Source of the DNA: CAYFMP01 sp964344215
GTDB lineage: Bacteria > Pseudomonadota > Alphaproteobacteria > Rhodospirillales > Casp-alpha2
Assembly (NCBI GenBank): GCA_964344215.1
Contig: CAYFMP010000008.1
Coordinates: 1 to 64,000, forward strand
Direction of reading: 5' to 3'
Length of the DNA: 64,000 bases
Within the stretch, counting starts at the first letter, position 1. Each line of letters starts with the position of its first letter. Positions 25,514-34,065 of the stretch are shown here, piece by piece. The notes beneath the pieces were generated by a model. The model was given only the letters and a program-made list of their open reading frames with translations. It had not been told where the DNA came from and did not search any database. Made by a program: the position numbers and the translations under genes.

Positions 25514-26511
25514 TCTCCTACAGCGGCGTCGCTTCCGTCGATCTGAGACTCCGCCCAATCAAAGGCCGTTTTCACGATAGTGTCCAGGTCGGAGCAGTGC
25601 GGCGACCATCCCAACACTTCGCGGACCTTGCCGTTCGAAGCGACCAGGACGGAAACGTCGCCCTGGCGTCGATCGCCGTAACGGACCGGCACCGTCAAGC
25701 CGGTTGTTCTCTCGGCCGCTTCGATGACCTCCTTGACCGAGCTTCCGGCTCCGGTTCCGATGTTGTAGCAATCGGTATCGGCTCCGCCCACCAGCGCCTC
25801 GAAGGCGGTCTGGTGGCATTCGGCGATGTCTTGGACGTGAACGTAGTCCCTGATCGCCGTGCCGTCGGGCGTGTCGTAGTCGGTTCCATGAACGACGAGC
25901 TCGTCGAGCTGGCCTAGGGCGGCTTCCAGAACCCGAGGAATGAGATGGGTTTCCGGGTCGTGGGCTTCGCCGATGTCGCCGTCCGGGTCGGCGCCGGCGG
26001 CATTGAAATAGCGCAAAATGACGGCACGAATGCCGTGAGCGCCGGCCTCGCGGATGTGTTGTTCGGCCTCGAGCTTGGAGGCGCCGTAGGGATTGACCGG
26101 CGAGAGCGGATGTTCTTCGTCGAGAACCGGCCGCTGCGGATTTCCGTAGACGGCGCAGGAGCTGGAATAGACCAGGGTTTCGACGGCTTCCTCACCCATG
26201 ACGTCGAGCAGGTTGCGGCATCCCTCGACGTTGACGCGGCGGTACTCGGCCGGTTTCGCCATCGACTCGCCGACCAGGATCTTGCCGCCAAAATGCATCA
26301 CCGCCCGCGGGCGATGCGCCCTGAACACCTGCTTGAGACGCTCGCGGTCGAGAATATCGCCGATCTCGAGCGGTCCCCACTTGACGGCCCAGTCGTGGCC
26401 GGCGCTGAGGTCGTCGAAGACGACCGGCAGGTAGCCGTTCGCCGCCAGCGTCTTGCAGGCGTGGCTGCCGATATAGCCGGCCCCGCCGACAACCAGGATC
26501 GAGTTACTCAA
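25510..26511 (-). CDS. galE: UDP-glucose 4-epimerase
   Basis: 333 residues, full length for GalE. The sequence has VVGGAGYIGSHACKTLAANGY, VMHFGGKILVGESMAKPAEY, YSSSCAVYGNPQRPVLDE, PYGASKLEAEQ with catalytic Tyr and Lys, and the family segments GTDYDTPDGTAIRDYVHVQD and YNIGTGAGSSVKEVI. It interconverts UDP-Glc/UDP-Gal and possibly the N-acetyl forms. The start is a TTG at 26511, overlapping the upstream glycosyltransferase end by 8 nt; no ATG is available before the NAD-binding motif. Cytosolic. Confidence 0.93.
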   Translation of the reverse strand: MSNSILVVGGAGYIGSHACKTLAANGYLPVVFDDLSAGHDWAVKWGPLEIGDILDRERLKQVFRAHRPRAVMHFGGKILVGESMAKPAEYRRVNVEGCRNLLDVMGEEAVETLVYSSSCAVYGNPQRPVLDEEHPLSPVNPYGASKLEAEQHIREAGAHGIRAVILRYFNAAGADPDGDIGEAHDPETHLIPRVLEAALGQLDELVVHGTDYDTPDGTAIRDYVHVQDIAECHQTAFEALVGGADTDCYNIGTGAGSSVKEVIEAAERTTGLTVPVRYGDRRQGDVSVLVASNGKVREVLGWSPHCSDLDTIVKTAFDWAESQIDGSDAAVGE

Positions 26512-27817
26512 CGGGCGTATTTCCGGAAGCCAGCAGACTCATGTAGCGGGACTCGACGGCCTCGATCCGATAGGGGGCGAGCAGGCCTTCGATAACGGTT
26601 TCCGGCACCGCCGGCGACGAGCCGACGAAGTCGACCAGGGCTTCGGCGTTGTCGGCCAGGAGGGCCTCGTCCTCGATTAGGATCAGGGCGGCCGGATGGC
26701 CGTTCAGGAAGGCGACCGAGCTGTCATCTTCGGAAGCGACCATGTTGAGGATGGGCCGACCGGCGCCCAGGTAGTCGACGATCTTGCTGGGCAGCTGATA
26801 GGTGGTCTTGTTGCCGATGTTGACCAGGATATCGGCGTCGCCGGTCTCCCGAAGCGCCGTCTCGCGGTCGACCGGGCCGTGAACGAAAAGACTCCTTCCC
26901 AGCAGCCGATCATAGGGTGCAAAGCATTCGGCGCAGTCGTTGACCCGGCCGTAGAAGTGGGCCTGTGTCTGCGGCTGCGCCTCGATCAGCGCCGCCAGCA
27001 GCTTCAACAGGTAGCCGGGGTTGCGGATGTCCTTGTAGAGGCTGCCGGCGAAGACCAGCTTGGGCCCGTCCGATCCGGGTCTCGCCGGTCGGCCGGGGCG
27101 GCTCTTGCCGCTGAGCAGCGGCGGGATGACCTCGATCTTGTCGGCGGTTTCCGGAAACGCCTCCTCATAGGCCCGCTTGCACGACTCGACGGTGACCGAG
27201 ACGCTGTCGGCCAGCCCAAGCACGCTGCGTTCGGAGCGGTAGTTGCGGCCGCGGTGAATCGCCGCGTTGTTCCACGGCGGCTCGTTGAAGGAGAACGGAT
27301 CGCCGATATCGACCATCCAATGCAGGCCCGGGCTGTACTTCTTGACGGCGGCGCCGACCAGATGGCCGGTGTAGGGGGTCGATGTGCTGATGACGGCGTC
27401 GTAAGTCCCGCCCCCCGTCAACTCGAGCGCCTTGGCGCGGGCCGGGAAGAACCACAAACACGCGCTGTCCGGCCAATACAGCTTCTTCCAGGTGAGGTCG
27501 TGGAGCGCCTTCAAGAGCGCCGCCCAGCCGCTGAACGAAGCGCCACCGAGCGCCTCGTTGCTTTGCGTTCCCTGCCCCGGCCCTCGGGCCTTGCGGCGGC
27601 GCTCGATCGATAGTCGCAGATTTTCGGTCAAGGCGCCGCCGACCCGGTGCACACGGACACCGCCGACAACCTCGAAATCGGGGGCGCCCAGCTTGCGGCC
27701 GCTGACGACGTCGACGTCGTGGCCCAGTTCCGCCCAATGCCCGGCAATGGCCGACCACCGGTACGCCCGCGGCCCCGGGTCGGGGGGGTAGCAGTAACAG
27801 ATGATGAGGATTTTCAT
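26504..27817 (-). CDS. Glycosyltransferase, GT4-like
   Basis: 437 residues with a GT-B layout. It opens ILIICYCYPPDPGPRAYRWSA, typical of GT4 enzymes in surface glycan loci, and the C-terminal domain includes LVFAGSLYKDIRNPGYLLKLLAAL and the donor-site stretch LPSKIVDYLGAGRPILNMV. It contains an insertion of roughly 60 residues after residue 75 that is Arg/Gly/Gln-rich. It overlaps the methyltransferase gene upstream (4 nt) and galE downstream (8 nt). Donor and acceptor are unknown. Confidence 0.8.
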   Translation of the reverse strand: MKILIICYCYPPDPGPRAYRWSAIAGHWAELGHDVDVVSGRKLGAPDFEVVGGVRVHRVGGALTENLRLSIERRRKARGPGQGTQSNEALGGASFSGWAALLKALHDLTWKKLYWPDSACLWFFPARAKALELTGGGTYDAVISTSTPYTGHLVGAAVKKYSPGLHWMVDIGDPFSFNEPPWNNAAIHRGRNYRSERSVLGLADSVSVTVESCKRAYEEAFPETADKIEVIPPLLSGKSRPGRPARPGSDGPKLVFAGSLYKDIRNPGYLLKLLAALIEAQPQTQAHFYGRVNDCAECFAPYDRLLGRSLFVHGPVDRETALRETGDADILVNIGNKTTYQLPSKIVDYLGAGRPILNMVASEDDSSVAFLNGHPAALILIEDEALLADNAEALVDFVGSSPAVPETVIEGLLAPYRIEAVESRYMSLLASGNTPVE

Positions 27818-28509
27818 GATGGACGGGAGGTGTCGTCGGCCCGCGTCCCGACGATCATCGCCAGCGGATGGTCACAACGCCCCAACGGCTCGGTCTTGAA
27901 ACCGGCCGCCTCGACCAGTTCCCGCCAAGCGTCCGCCGAGAAGCGGTTTCGCGAAAGGCGCAGATAGCGGAATTCGTCGGCCCATCGGGTGTGTCGAACC
28001 AGCCACCGGAACGGTGTCCAACGAGCCAGCAGGAGCTTCCGTTGTTCCTTCGCTCGCTCCGGGTGCCTAGGGTCGGGAACGGTGGTGAATAGGTGGCCGC
28101 CCGGCTTGGTGATACGGGCGAACTCCGTAAGGACATGCTCCGGAACGTCCGCGTATTCGAGAACGCTGGACGCGACGACGGCATCGAACGCTCCCGCGCC
28201 GAACGGAAGAGCATCGCCATCCGAAAGCTCGACCCGGCGCCACTCGATCGACGGGAATTCGCGCGCCCGCCGCAGCATCTCCTCGGAGGCGTCGCAACCG
28301 ACCACCTGCCAGCCCTGCTCGTTAAGGGCGTTGGCGATCTCGCCCGTTCCACAACCGAAATCCAGGACCTGCCCGCCTTTCGGCACCCGTGGGGCAAGGG
28401 ACCGGGTGAACCGCTCGACGCGGTCCCGCATAATGCCGTCTTCGCGATAGTGTTCCCGCCAACGGCCGGCCCAGGAATCGAACGCGGCCGTCGTCTCGCT
28501 CCGGTGCAT
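27814..28509 (-). CDS. Class I SAM-dependent methyltransferase
   Basis: 231 residues. The SAM-binding motif I QVLDFGCGTGEIANAL is near residue 47, motif II VVGCDASEEMLRRA near 70, DALPFGAGAFDAVVASSVLEY near 98 and the post-II KPGGHLFTTVPDP near 134. Probably an O- or N-methyltransferase acting on a sugar of the glycan, or on its terminus. The ATG at 28509 shares one base with the asnB stop (TGATG); the frame continues upstream only as a shadow. Confidence 0.85.
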   Translation of the reverse strand: MHRSETTAAFDSWAGRWREHYREDGIMRDRVERFTRSLAPRVPKGGQVLDFGCGTGEIANALNEQGWQVVGCDASEEMLRRAREFPSIEWRRVELSDGDALPFGAGAFDAVVASSVLEYADVPEHVLTEFARITKPGGHLFTTVPDPRHPERAKEQRKLLLARWTPFRWLVRHTRWADEFRYLRLSRNRFSADAWRELVEAAGFKTEPLGRCDHPLAMIVGTRADDTSRPS

Positions 28510-30437
28510 CAGGCGGCTGCCTTCCGTTCGGAATCGGGGCGGATATAGGTGTCCCACCACATGGCCAGATTGAGCAGGTACCAAATTTTCTTGGCGTTGC
28601 CGCCGGCCAGCACGCGTTCGACCGCGTTCGGATCGAGAAGATCAGTCTCGCGGCAGAACGCCGTCAACAGCTCGCGGGAGGTTTCGTCGAGCCGCCCCGA
28701 AAGCCAATCTTCGATAGGAACCGCGAAGCCCTGTTTGCGGCGTTCGATGATGGAGTCCGGGACAAGACCGTGAACGGCATGCTTCAGGGTGTGCTTGAGT
28801 TCTCCTCCCCGGGTCTTGACAGATTGCGGGATGGAGAGGGCCAGCTCGACGACACGGTGATCGAGAAACGGCACCCGCGCCTCGACGCTGTTGCCCATGG
28901 TCATCTTGTCGACCCGCATCAACAGCAGTTCCGGCAGCCGCAGGTTGAGATCCAGGTAGGTCATCCAGGACAGCGGCGAGCGCTCGGTCGCCTTGTCCTC
29001 GAAGCGCTGACGGATCGGCCGCAACGCCTCCCAGGAGCTGAAGTCCCCGAAGCGGTCGCGCAGTCGCGGTGAGAGCAGGGCCACTTTTTCGGATTTGGTG
29101 AAGGCCTCGGCACCGCCCCAGAAAATCGGCTGCCCGGCAACGGCCCGCCGCAGCAGTTCCGTGACCGTCCAATCTCGGCCGCCGACCAGGGACAGCGCCG
29201 CCAGAGCGACCCGCTTCAACACGCCGGTGCCCGCAAGGTCGCTCAACTGCTGAAGGCGCAGGTACGCCTTCCAGCGGCGGTATCCCCAGAACAGCTCGTC
29301 CGCCCCTTCGCCGACCTGACAGACGATGATGCCGTTGTCGCGAGCAAGCTTGGAGACGAAGTGAACCGGTACGCAGACCGGGTCGGCGATGGGCTCGTCC
29401 TGCAGTGACACCATACGCGGCAGGAAGTCGAGCAGGCCCTGGCGGGATACCTCGAAAACGTGGTGCTTGGCGCCGGTTTGATCGGCAATCGTTCGGGCGA
29501 ACGGCATCTCGTCGGCGACGCTGGACTGGTCGTCGGGATAGGTAATGGTGAAGGCCTGGACGGAGCCCTCGGCCTCGCCCTCCGAGAACAGCGCCAGGTT
29601 GGTGCTGGAATCGATACCGCCGGAGAGAAAAACGCCGACCGGCACGTCGGCTTCCTTGCGGTAGGTGACGGCTTCGCGAATTTCGTTGAGCAGACGTTCG
29701 CCGACGGCGGTGTCGCTGGTATCGGCGAGCGCGGCCGTCGAGTCGAGCGGATCCCACCAGCGGGTCTCCGAAATTTCGCCCGCGGCCGAGACCATGAGAT
29801 ACGTTCCCGCGGCCAGCTTGTTGATCCCCTCGAACAAGGTCCGCGGGGCCGGCGAAGCCAGGAACGAGAGGTAGTGATAGAGCGCCTCTTCATCGATGGC
29901 GCAGGGGCGTTCGGGGCCGGCCAGGATGGCCTTGATCTCCGATGCGAAGACGATGCCGCGATCGTCCATGGCGTAGTAGAGCGGCTTGACGCCGATTCGG
30001 TCGCGGACCAACCAGAGCGCCTGTTTGCGCCCGTCCCATAAGGCGAAGGCGAACATGCCGCGGAAGCGATCGAGGCAATCGGCACCCCAAGCCCGGTAGG
30101 CCTTGAGAATCACCTCGGTGTCGGAGTGGTCGGTCGTCCAGTCGGCGTATCCGAGTCCGACCAGCTCATCGCGCAGTTCGCGATGATTGTAGATCTCGCC
30201 GTTGTAGGCGATCCAAAGATCGCCCTCGGCGTCGTGCATCGGCTGGGCGGCGGCCTCCGAAAGATCGATGATCGAAAGACGCCGATGAGCGAGGCCGATG
30301 CGACCGTCGTCGGCCAACCACAGACCGGCGCCGTCGGGACCGCGGTGCGCCATCGTCTCGCGCATGCGCTCCAGCACCGGTGCCGCTACCGGATGGCGGG
30401 CGGGATCGAAACTAAGGATTCCGGTGAGGCCGCACAT
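28509..30437 (-). CDS. asnB: Asparagine-synthase-like amidotransferase (copy 1)
   Basis: 642 residues. Class II glutamine amidotransferase domain starting at Cys2 (MCGLTGIL), with HRGPDGAG at 31-38 and YNGEIYNH at 78-85. The ATP-pyrophosphatase synthetase domain has LSGGIDSS at 271-278 and VGEGADELFWGY. Paralogues in polysaccharide loci (WbpS type) transfer Gln-derived ammonia to a carboxylate, usually turning uronic acids into uronamides. Being one of three such genes in a glycan locus, it is more likely a sugar amidase than the housekeeping asparagine synthetase. It sits between the methyltransferase and fcl. Confidence 0.88.
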   Translation of the reverse strand: MCGLTGILSFDPARHPVAAPVLERMRETMAHRGPDGAGLWLADDGRIGLAHRRLSIIDLSEAAAQPMHDAEGDLWIAYNGEIYNHRELRDELVGLGYADWTTDHSDTEVILKAYRAWGADCLDRFRGMFAFALWDGRKQALWLVRDRIGVKPLYYAMDDRGIVFASEIKAILAGPERPCAIDEEALYHYLSFLASPAPRTLFEGINKLAAGTYLMVSAAGEISETRWWDPLDSTAALADTSDTAVGERLLNEIREAVTYRKEADVPVGVFLSGGIDSSTNLALFSEGEAEGSVQAFTITYPDDQSSVADEMPFARTIADQTGAKHHVFEVSRQGLLDFLPRMVSLQDEPIADPVCVPVHFVSKLARDNGIIVCQVGEGADELFWGYRRWKAYLRLQQLSDLAGTGVLKRVALAALSLVGGRDWTVTELLRRAVAGQPIFWGGAEAFTKSEKVALLSPRLRDRFGDFSSWEALRPIRQRFEDKATERSPLSWMTYLDLNLRLPELLLMRVDKMTMGNSVEARVPFLDHRVVELALSIPQSVKTRGGELKHTLKHAVHGLVPDSIIERRKQGFAVPIEDWLSGRLDETSRELLTAFCRETDLLDPNAVERVLAGGNAKKIWYLLNLAMWWDTYIRPDSERKAAA

Positions 30438-30478
30438 GGATTACCAGCGGGACGCTCCTATTGCGACGTTTGTCGCAC

Positions 30479-31477
30479 TCACGGGCCTGCCGTTCCAAGG
30501 CCCCGGGGCAGGTCGTCTGCTTCCTGCAGCTTTTCCAGGTACCACTCGTAGGTTCTAGCCAGGCCGACCTTGAGTGAAGTCTGCGGCCGCCATCCCATAT
30601 CCAGGAGTTTCGTGCAGTCGAGTAGCTTGCGGGGCATGCCATCGGGTCGGGAGCAATCGAATACCAGGGTTCCTTCAAATTCAACGATTTTCGCAACCAG
30701 TTCTGCGAGTGCTCTAATTGTCAATTCTTTGCCGGTGCCGATGTTGACGTGGCTCTCACCGGAGTAGTTCTTAACCAGAAAGACAAGGGCGTCAACGAGG
30801 TCGTCGATGTAGAGAAACTCTCTCAGCGGTGCGCCGCTGCCCCAGATGGTCAATTCCAGATTGTCGTTAAGCTTGGCTTCATGGGCCTTACGAATCAGGG
30901 CCGGCACGACATGACTGTTTTCAAAGTCAAAATTGTCGCCGGGTCCGTACAGGTTGTTCGGTTGAGCGGAGATGAAATCGCACCCGTACTGTTGCCGGTA
31001 GGCCTGGCACATCTTGATCCCGGCGATCTTGGCGACGGCGTACCACTCGTTCGTTGGCTCCAGGGGGCCGGTGAGAAGCGCTTCCTCGGCCATCGGCTGT
31101 TCTGCTTCGCGTGGATAGATACAGGCCGACCCGAGATTCATCAGCTTTTCGACCCCGGCTTTCCACGCACCGTTCACGATGTTCGATGTGATCACTATAT
31201 TGTCGTAAATAAATTCTGCCGGGCGCGTGGCATTGGCATGTATGCCGCCGACCGTCGCGGCTGAATGAAAAACGATTTCCGGTTTTTCGACTGCCAGCCA
31301 TTCCTCCACCTTGCTCCTGTTCATCAGGTCCAGGTCCTGGCGGGTGGCTGTGAGGATCGAGCAATTCTCGGATTGCAGCCTTCTGACAATCGCCGAGCCG
31401 ACCATGCCCGTATGTCCGGCGACCCAAACCCGTTTGCCTTCCAGCGACAGCGAAGACGTGGAAGTGTTCGATATCAT
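30479..31477 (-). CDS. fcl: GDP-L-fucose synthase
   Basis: 332 residues, the normal size of Fcl/WcaG. The NADPH motif GHTGMVGSAIVRRL is near residue 22, LNLGSACIYPREAEQPM contains the conserved Ser and Cys, EWYAVAKIAGIKMC the Tyr/Lys pair, and NLYGPGDNFDFENSHVVPALI the family-specific His. It performs 3,5-epimerisation and 4-reduction of GDP-4-keto-6-deoxymannose to GDP-L-fucose. The start at 31477 overlaps the gmd stop by 4 nt. Colitose synthases (ColC) are related, but this sequence is closest in pattern to true Fcl. Confidence 0.93.
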   Translation of the reverse strand: MISNTSTSSLSLEGKRVWVAGHTGMVGSAIVRRLQSENCSILTATRQDLDLMNRSKVEEWLAVEKPEIVFHSAATVGGIHANATRPAEFIYDNIVITSNIVNGAWKAGVEKLMNLGSACIYPREAEQPMAEEALLTGPLEPTNEWYAVAKIAGIKMCQAYRQQYGCDFISAQPNNLYGPGDNFDFENSHVVPALIRKAHEAKLNDNLELTIWGSGAPLREFLYIDDLVDALVFLVKNYSGESHVNIGTGKELTIRALAELVAKIVEFEGTLVFDCSRPDGMPRKLLDCTKLLDMGWRPQTSLKVGLARTYEWYLEKLQEADDLPRGLGTAGP

Positions 31478-32523
31478 GATTGCGGTGCTGTCTCGGCCAT
31501 ATCGGCCTGAACCATTTCCTTGACGAGTTCGGAGAAAGTCGTTCGGTGCCGCCAGTTGAGTTCGCGCCGGGCCTTGGCGGCATCGCCACACAGATTATCC
31601 AGCTCGATCGGACGAAAATAACGCTTATCGATCTGAACCAGAACTTCACCCGAGACCGCATCGATCCCGTTTTCGTCCAGGCCTTCGCCTTGCCATAAGA
31701 CGGCTCGTCCGATTTCGGCAAAGGCGAGCTCGACGAACTCCCTAACCGAATGGCTTTCGCCGGTCGCCAGCACATAGTCGTCGGGCTTCGTTTGCTGTAA
31801 GATCAGCCACATGCCCTCGACATAGTCCCGCGCATGGCCCCAGTCCCGCCGGGCGTCCAGATTGCCAAGATAGAGAATTTCCTTGGAGCCCCCCGCGACG
31901 GCAGCGACGGCGCGGGTGATCTTGCGGGTGACAAAGGTCTCACCCCGGGTCGGTCCCTCATGGTTGAAGAGGATTCCGTTGGAGGCGTGAAACCCATAGG
32001 CTTCCCGGTAGTTGACGGTGATCCAGTAGGCGTAGAGTTTTGCCGCCGCATAGGGGCTGCGAGGCTGAAAAGGCGTCTGTTCGTTCTGAGTTTCCTGATT
32101 GGAGTTTCCATACAACTCGGAAGTCGAGGCCTGATAAAAACGCGTCTTGTCTCCAAGATCGAGAATCCGAACCGCTTCCAGCAGACGCAAGGTGCCGAGG
32201 GCGTCGGCGTTGGCCGTGTATTCGGGCGTCTCGAAACTTACCTGCACGTGACTCTGGGCCGCGAGATTGTAGATTTCATCGGGTTGGACCTCCTGCACAA
32301 GGCGAATCAGATTGGTGGCATCGGTCATGTCTCCGTAATGAAGAAAGAAGCTTGCTCCCGCTTGATGGGGGTCGACATAGAGATGATCGACCCGTTCCGT
32401 GTTCAATGACGACGAGCGGCGCTTCACGCCATGGACGATATACCCCTTGTCGAGCAGGAACTCGGCCAAATAGGCGCCGTCTTGCCCGGTCGCGCCCGTA
32501 ATGAGGGCTGTTTTATCTGTCAT
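31474..32523 (-). CDS. gmd: GDP-mannose 4,6-dehydratase
   Basis: 349 residues. TALITGATGQDGAYLAEFLL is the usual Gmd start, then GVKRRSSSLNTERVDHLY, NLAAQSHVQVSFETPEYTA, YQASTSELYGNSNQETQNE and PRSPYAAAKLYAYW with the catalytic Tyr/Lys. It converts GDP-mannose to GDP-4-keto-6-deoxymannose, feeding fcl immediately downstream. The same intermediate is the substrate of ColD-type 3-dehydratases, which is relevant to the His-containing DegT protein at 57918-59189. Cytosolic. Confidence 0.96.
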   Translation of the reverse strand: MTDKTALITGATGQDGAYLAEFLLDKGYIVHGVKRRSSSLNTERVDHLYVDPHQAGASFFLHYGDMTDATNLIRLVQEVQPDEIYNLAAQSHVQVSFETPEYTANADALGTLRLLEAVRILDLGDKTRFYQASTSELYGNSNQETQNEQTPFQPRSPYAAAKLYAYWITVNYREAYGFHASNGILFNHEGPTRGETFVTRKITRAVAAVAGGSKEILYLGNLDARRDWGHARDYVEGMWLILQQTKPDDYVLATGESHSVREFVELAFAEIGRAVLWQGEGLDENGIDAVSGEVLVQIDKRYFRPIELDNLCGDAAKARRELNWRHRTTFSELVKEMVQADMAETAPQS

Positions 32524-32568
32524 TAAATGGAAATTTCCTTTGCCAGCACTATTCGAAAGTTCAAATAG

Positions 32569-34050
32569 TTAAGTTTTTCGGGCCTCGTGAACAATATTTC
32601 TGAACCGGGAGAATGCGAGAGTCCACCCGGCCATCGACACGCCTAGCGTAGCCCCGTGCGCTGCCGTTACGATCGGTGGCGTGACATAGTAGGGTGCCAG
32701 GCAAATGACAATATAAGCCAGGGGAAGGCAGGCAAAAAAGGTTACTCGTTTTGCATTGGAAAACACGAACGCGCACAACAGCCCGATCGGCAACAACAGC
32801 ATCAGCGCCACCCGGCCCGCCAACGAGATTACGTATTCGGGGTGAATTTCCATCAATCGCGATATCGTAACCGGTGAAGCCCAGCCGTTTTCTGCGACAA
32901 GTTTCTGCCGTTCTTCGATTAGCGCCGCCTGGTCCGGCTGGCGGGTATAGCTCGGCAGATCGGCGACAAAAGTCAGCGCCATGTTGGGAAACACGATCGA
33001 TAGGGCTCGGCGTAGAACCATCGAAGCATAAAGGCCGGGATGAGCTCTGATAAACTCGATGGCCCGATCCATCAGCCAGCTGTTGTATTCAACGCCCAAC
33101 GTATTGTTGACGTCGGTGCGCCCGGTTTCCTTGGTGTACCATTCCACCGGCACGGAATCATCGTTACGCATTCCTAGGGGGTTTTCATACTGCCCGACGC
33201 CGGTGAAAAAATTGTGGCCGAGGTTGGAGCGCACCGGCGAAAACTCACCACGAGCCAACTTATTGGCGGATGCCGCCAACCCGAACGCCAAACAGCCGAC
33301 CAGAACAAGAACCGAAACATTGCGCCAATGAAAAAATTGAATTTTGACAGATTGTTTGTGGGCCATGCTGACCAGCCAAAGCCAGCCCGCAGCACCGATC
33401 ACGTAGAGGGCAAGGATCGAACGAAATTCGTTGCCGACAAAGCTGAACACAACCAACAAAGCGACCAGGCCGAGATATTTATATCTATCCCGGACGCCTT
33501 GGATTTCGATCACCGCCCAGGTGATCAGCACCATCCATACGGTCAGCCACGAATTGTAGTCCGGGGAAGCGGCCATTTGGACTTGAGGCAGAAACAGCGC
33601 ATAGGCGATTCCCGACACCTTGGCGCCGACGTTCCCCGAAACCCGGTTGGCGATGGCCATGACCGGAAGAACCATAAGGGCGTCGACGAATAGATTTATT
33701 CCCTGAATCTGCGGGTAGGTGACCTTCCCCGTCAACGTATCGACCAGCAGATACAGGTAGATCAACCCCCTGTCGTTCAACGACCAAGTTGCCAGCGCGT
33801 GATCCAGCGAAAATTGGTAAAGGTTCTCGAAGCCGGGGGGCAGGGCGGTGCCGCCAAGATCGCTCCAAGCCAACGTCAAGGCGGTTCTGGGCAACGGCCC
33901 CCAATGGGGCGGGATGTCCCAAAACAGGTTGAGCGCCAATACGGCGAACCGAAATACAAGAGCAAACGCGAATACGCCCCACAACGCCCGGGGCGCCAGG
34001 GCGGGTTCCCCGCGCTCGAAAACATCCGTTTCTTGCCCGTCTGTTGCCAA
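32569..34050 (-). CDS. Polytopic membrane protein, glycan assembly (GT-C or polymerase candidate)
   Basis: 493 residues with roughly 11-12 hydrophobic spans (for example 22-42, 105-140, 160-250, 400-480) and a large hydrophilic loop at about 265-375 with many charged and aromatic residues. The start is a TTG at 34050, 15 bases after the upstream asnB stop. No motif identifies it securely. The span pattern and the large periplasmic loop fit GT39-like GT-C transferases or a Wzy-type polymerase, and no other polymerase gene is recognisable in the window except possibly the 41035-42579 protein. Confidence 0.6.
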   Translation of the reverse strand: MATDGQETDVFERGEPALAPRALWGVFAFALVFRFAVLALNLFWDIPPHWGPLPRTALTLAWSDLGGTALPPGFENLYQFSLDHALATWSLNDRGLIYLYLLVDTLTGKVTYPQIQGINLFVDALMVLPVMAIANRVSGNVGAKVSGIAYALFLPQVQMAASPDYNSWLTVWMVLITWAVIEIQGVRDRYKYLGLVALLVVFSFVGNEFRSILALYVIGAAGWLWLVSMAHKQSVKIQFFHWRNVSVLVLVGCLAFGLAASANKLARGEFSPVRSNLGHNFFTGVGQYENPLGMRNDDSVPVEWYTKETGRTDVNNTLGVEYNSWLMDRAIEFIRAHPGLYASMVLRRALSIVFPNMALTFVADLPSYTRQPDQAALIEERQKLVAENGWASPVTISRLMEIHPEYVISLAGRVALMLLLPIGLLCAFVFSNAKRVTFFACLPLAYIVICLAPYYVTPPIVTAAHGATLGVSMAGWTLAFSRFRNIVHEARKT

Positions 34051-34065
34051 GTCGTTTATCCCGCC

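Noticed and set aside
25513..25558. Longer N-terminus for the UXS-like protein
   Set aside because: The added residues are Arg-rich and lie inside galE; the ATG at 25513 gives the usual ATGA coupling.
30479..31477. fcl as a colitose synthase (ColC)
   Set aside because: The Ser/Cys, Tyr/Lys and SHVVPAL patterns match GDP-fucose synthase closely; a ColC-type role for the His-DegT product is not needed to explain this gene.
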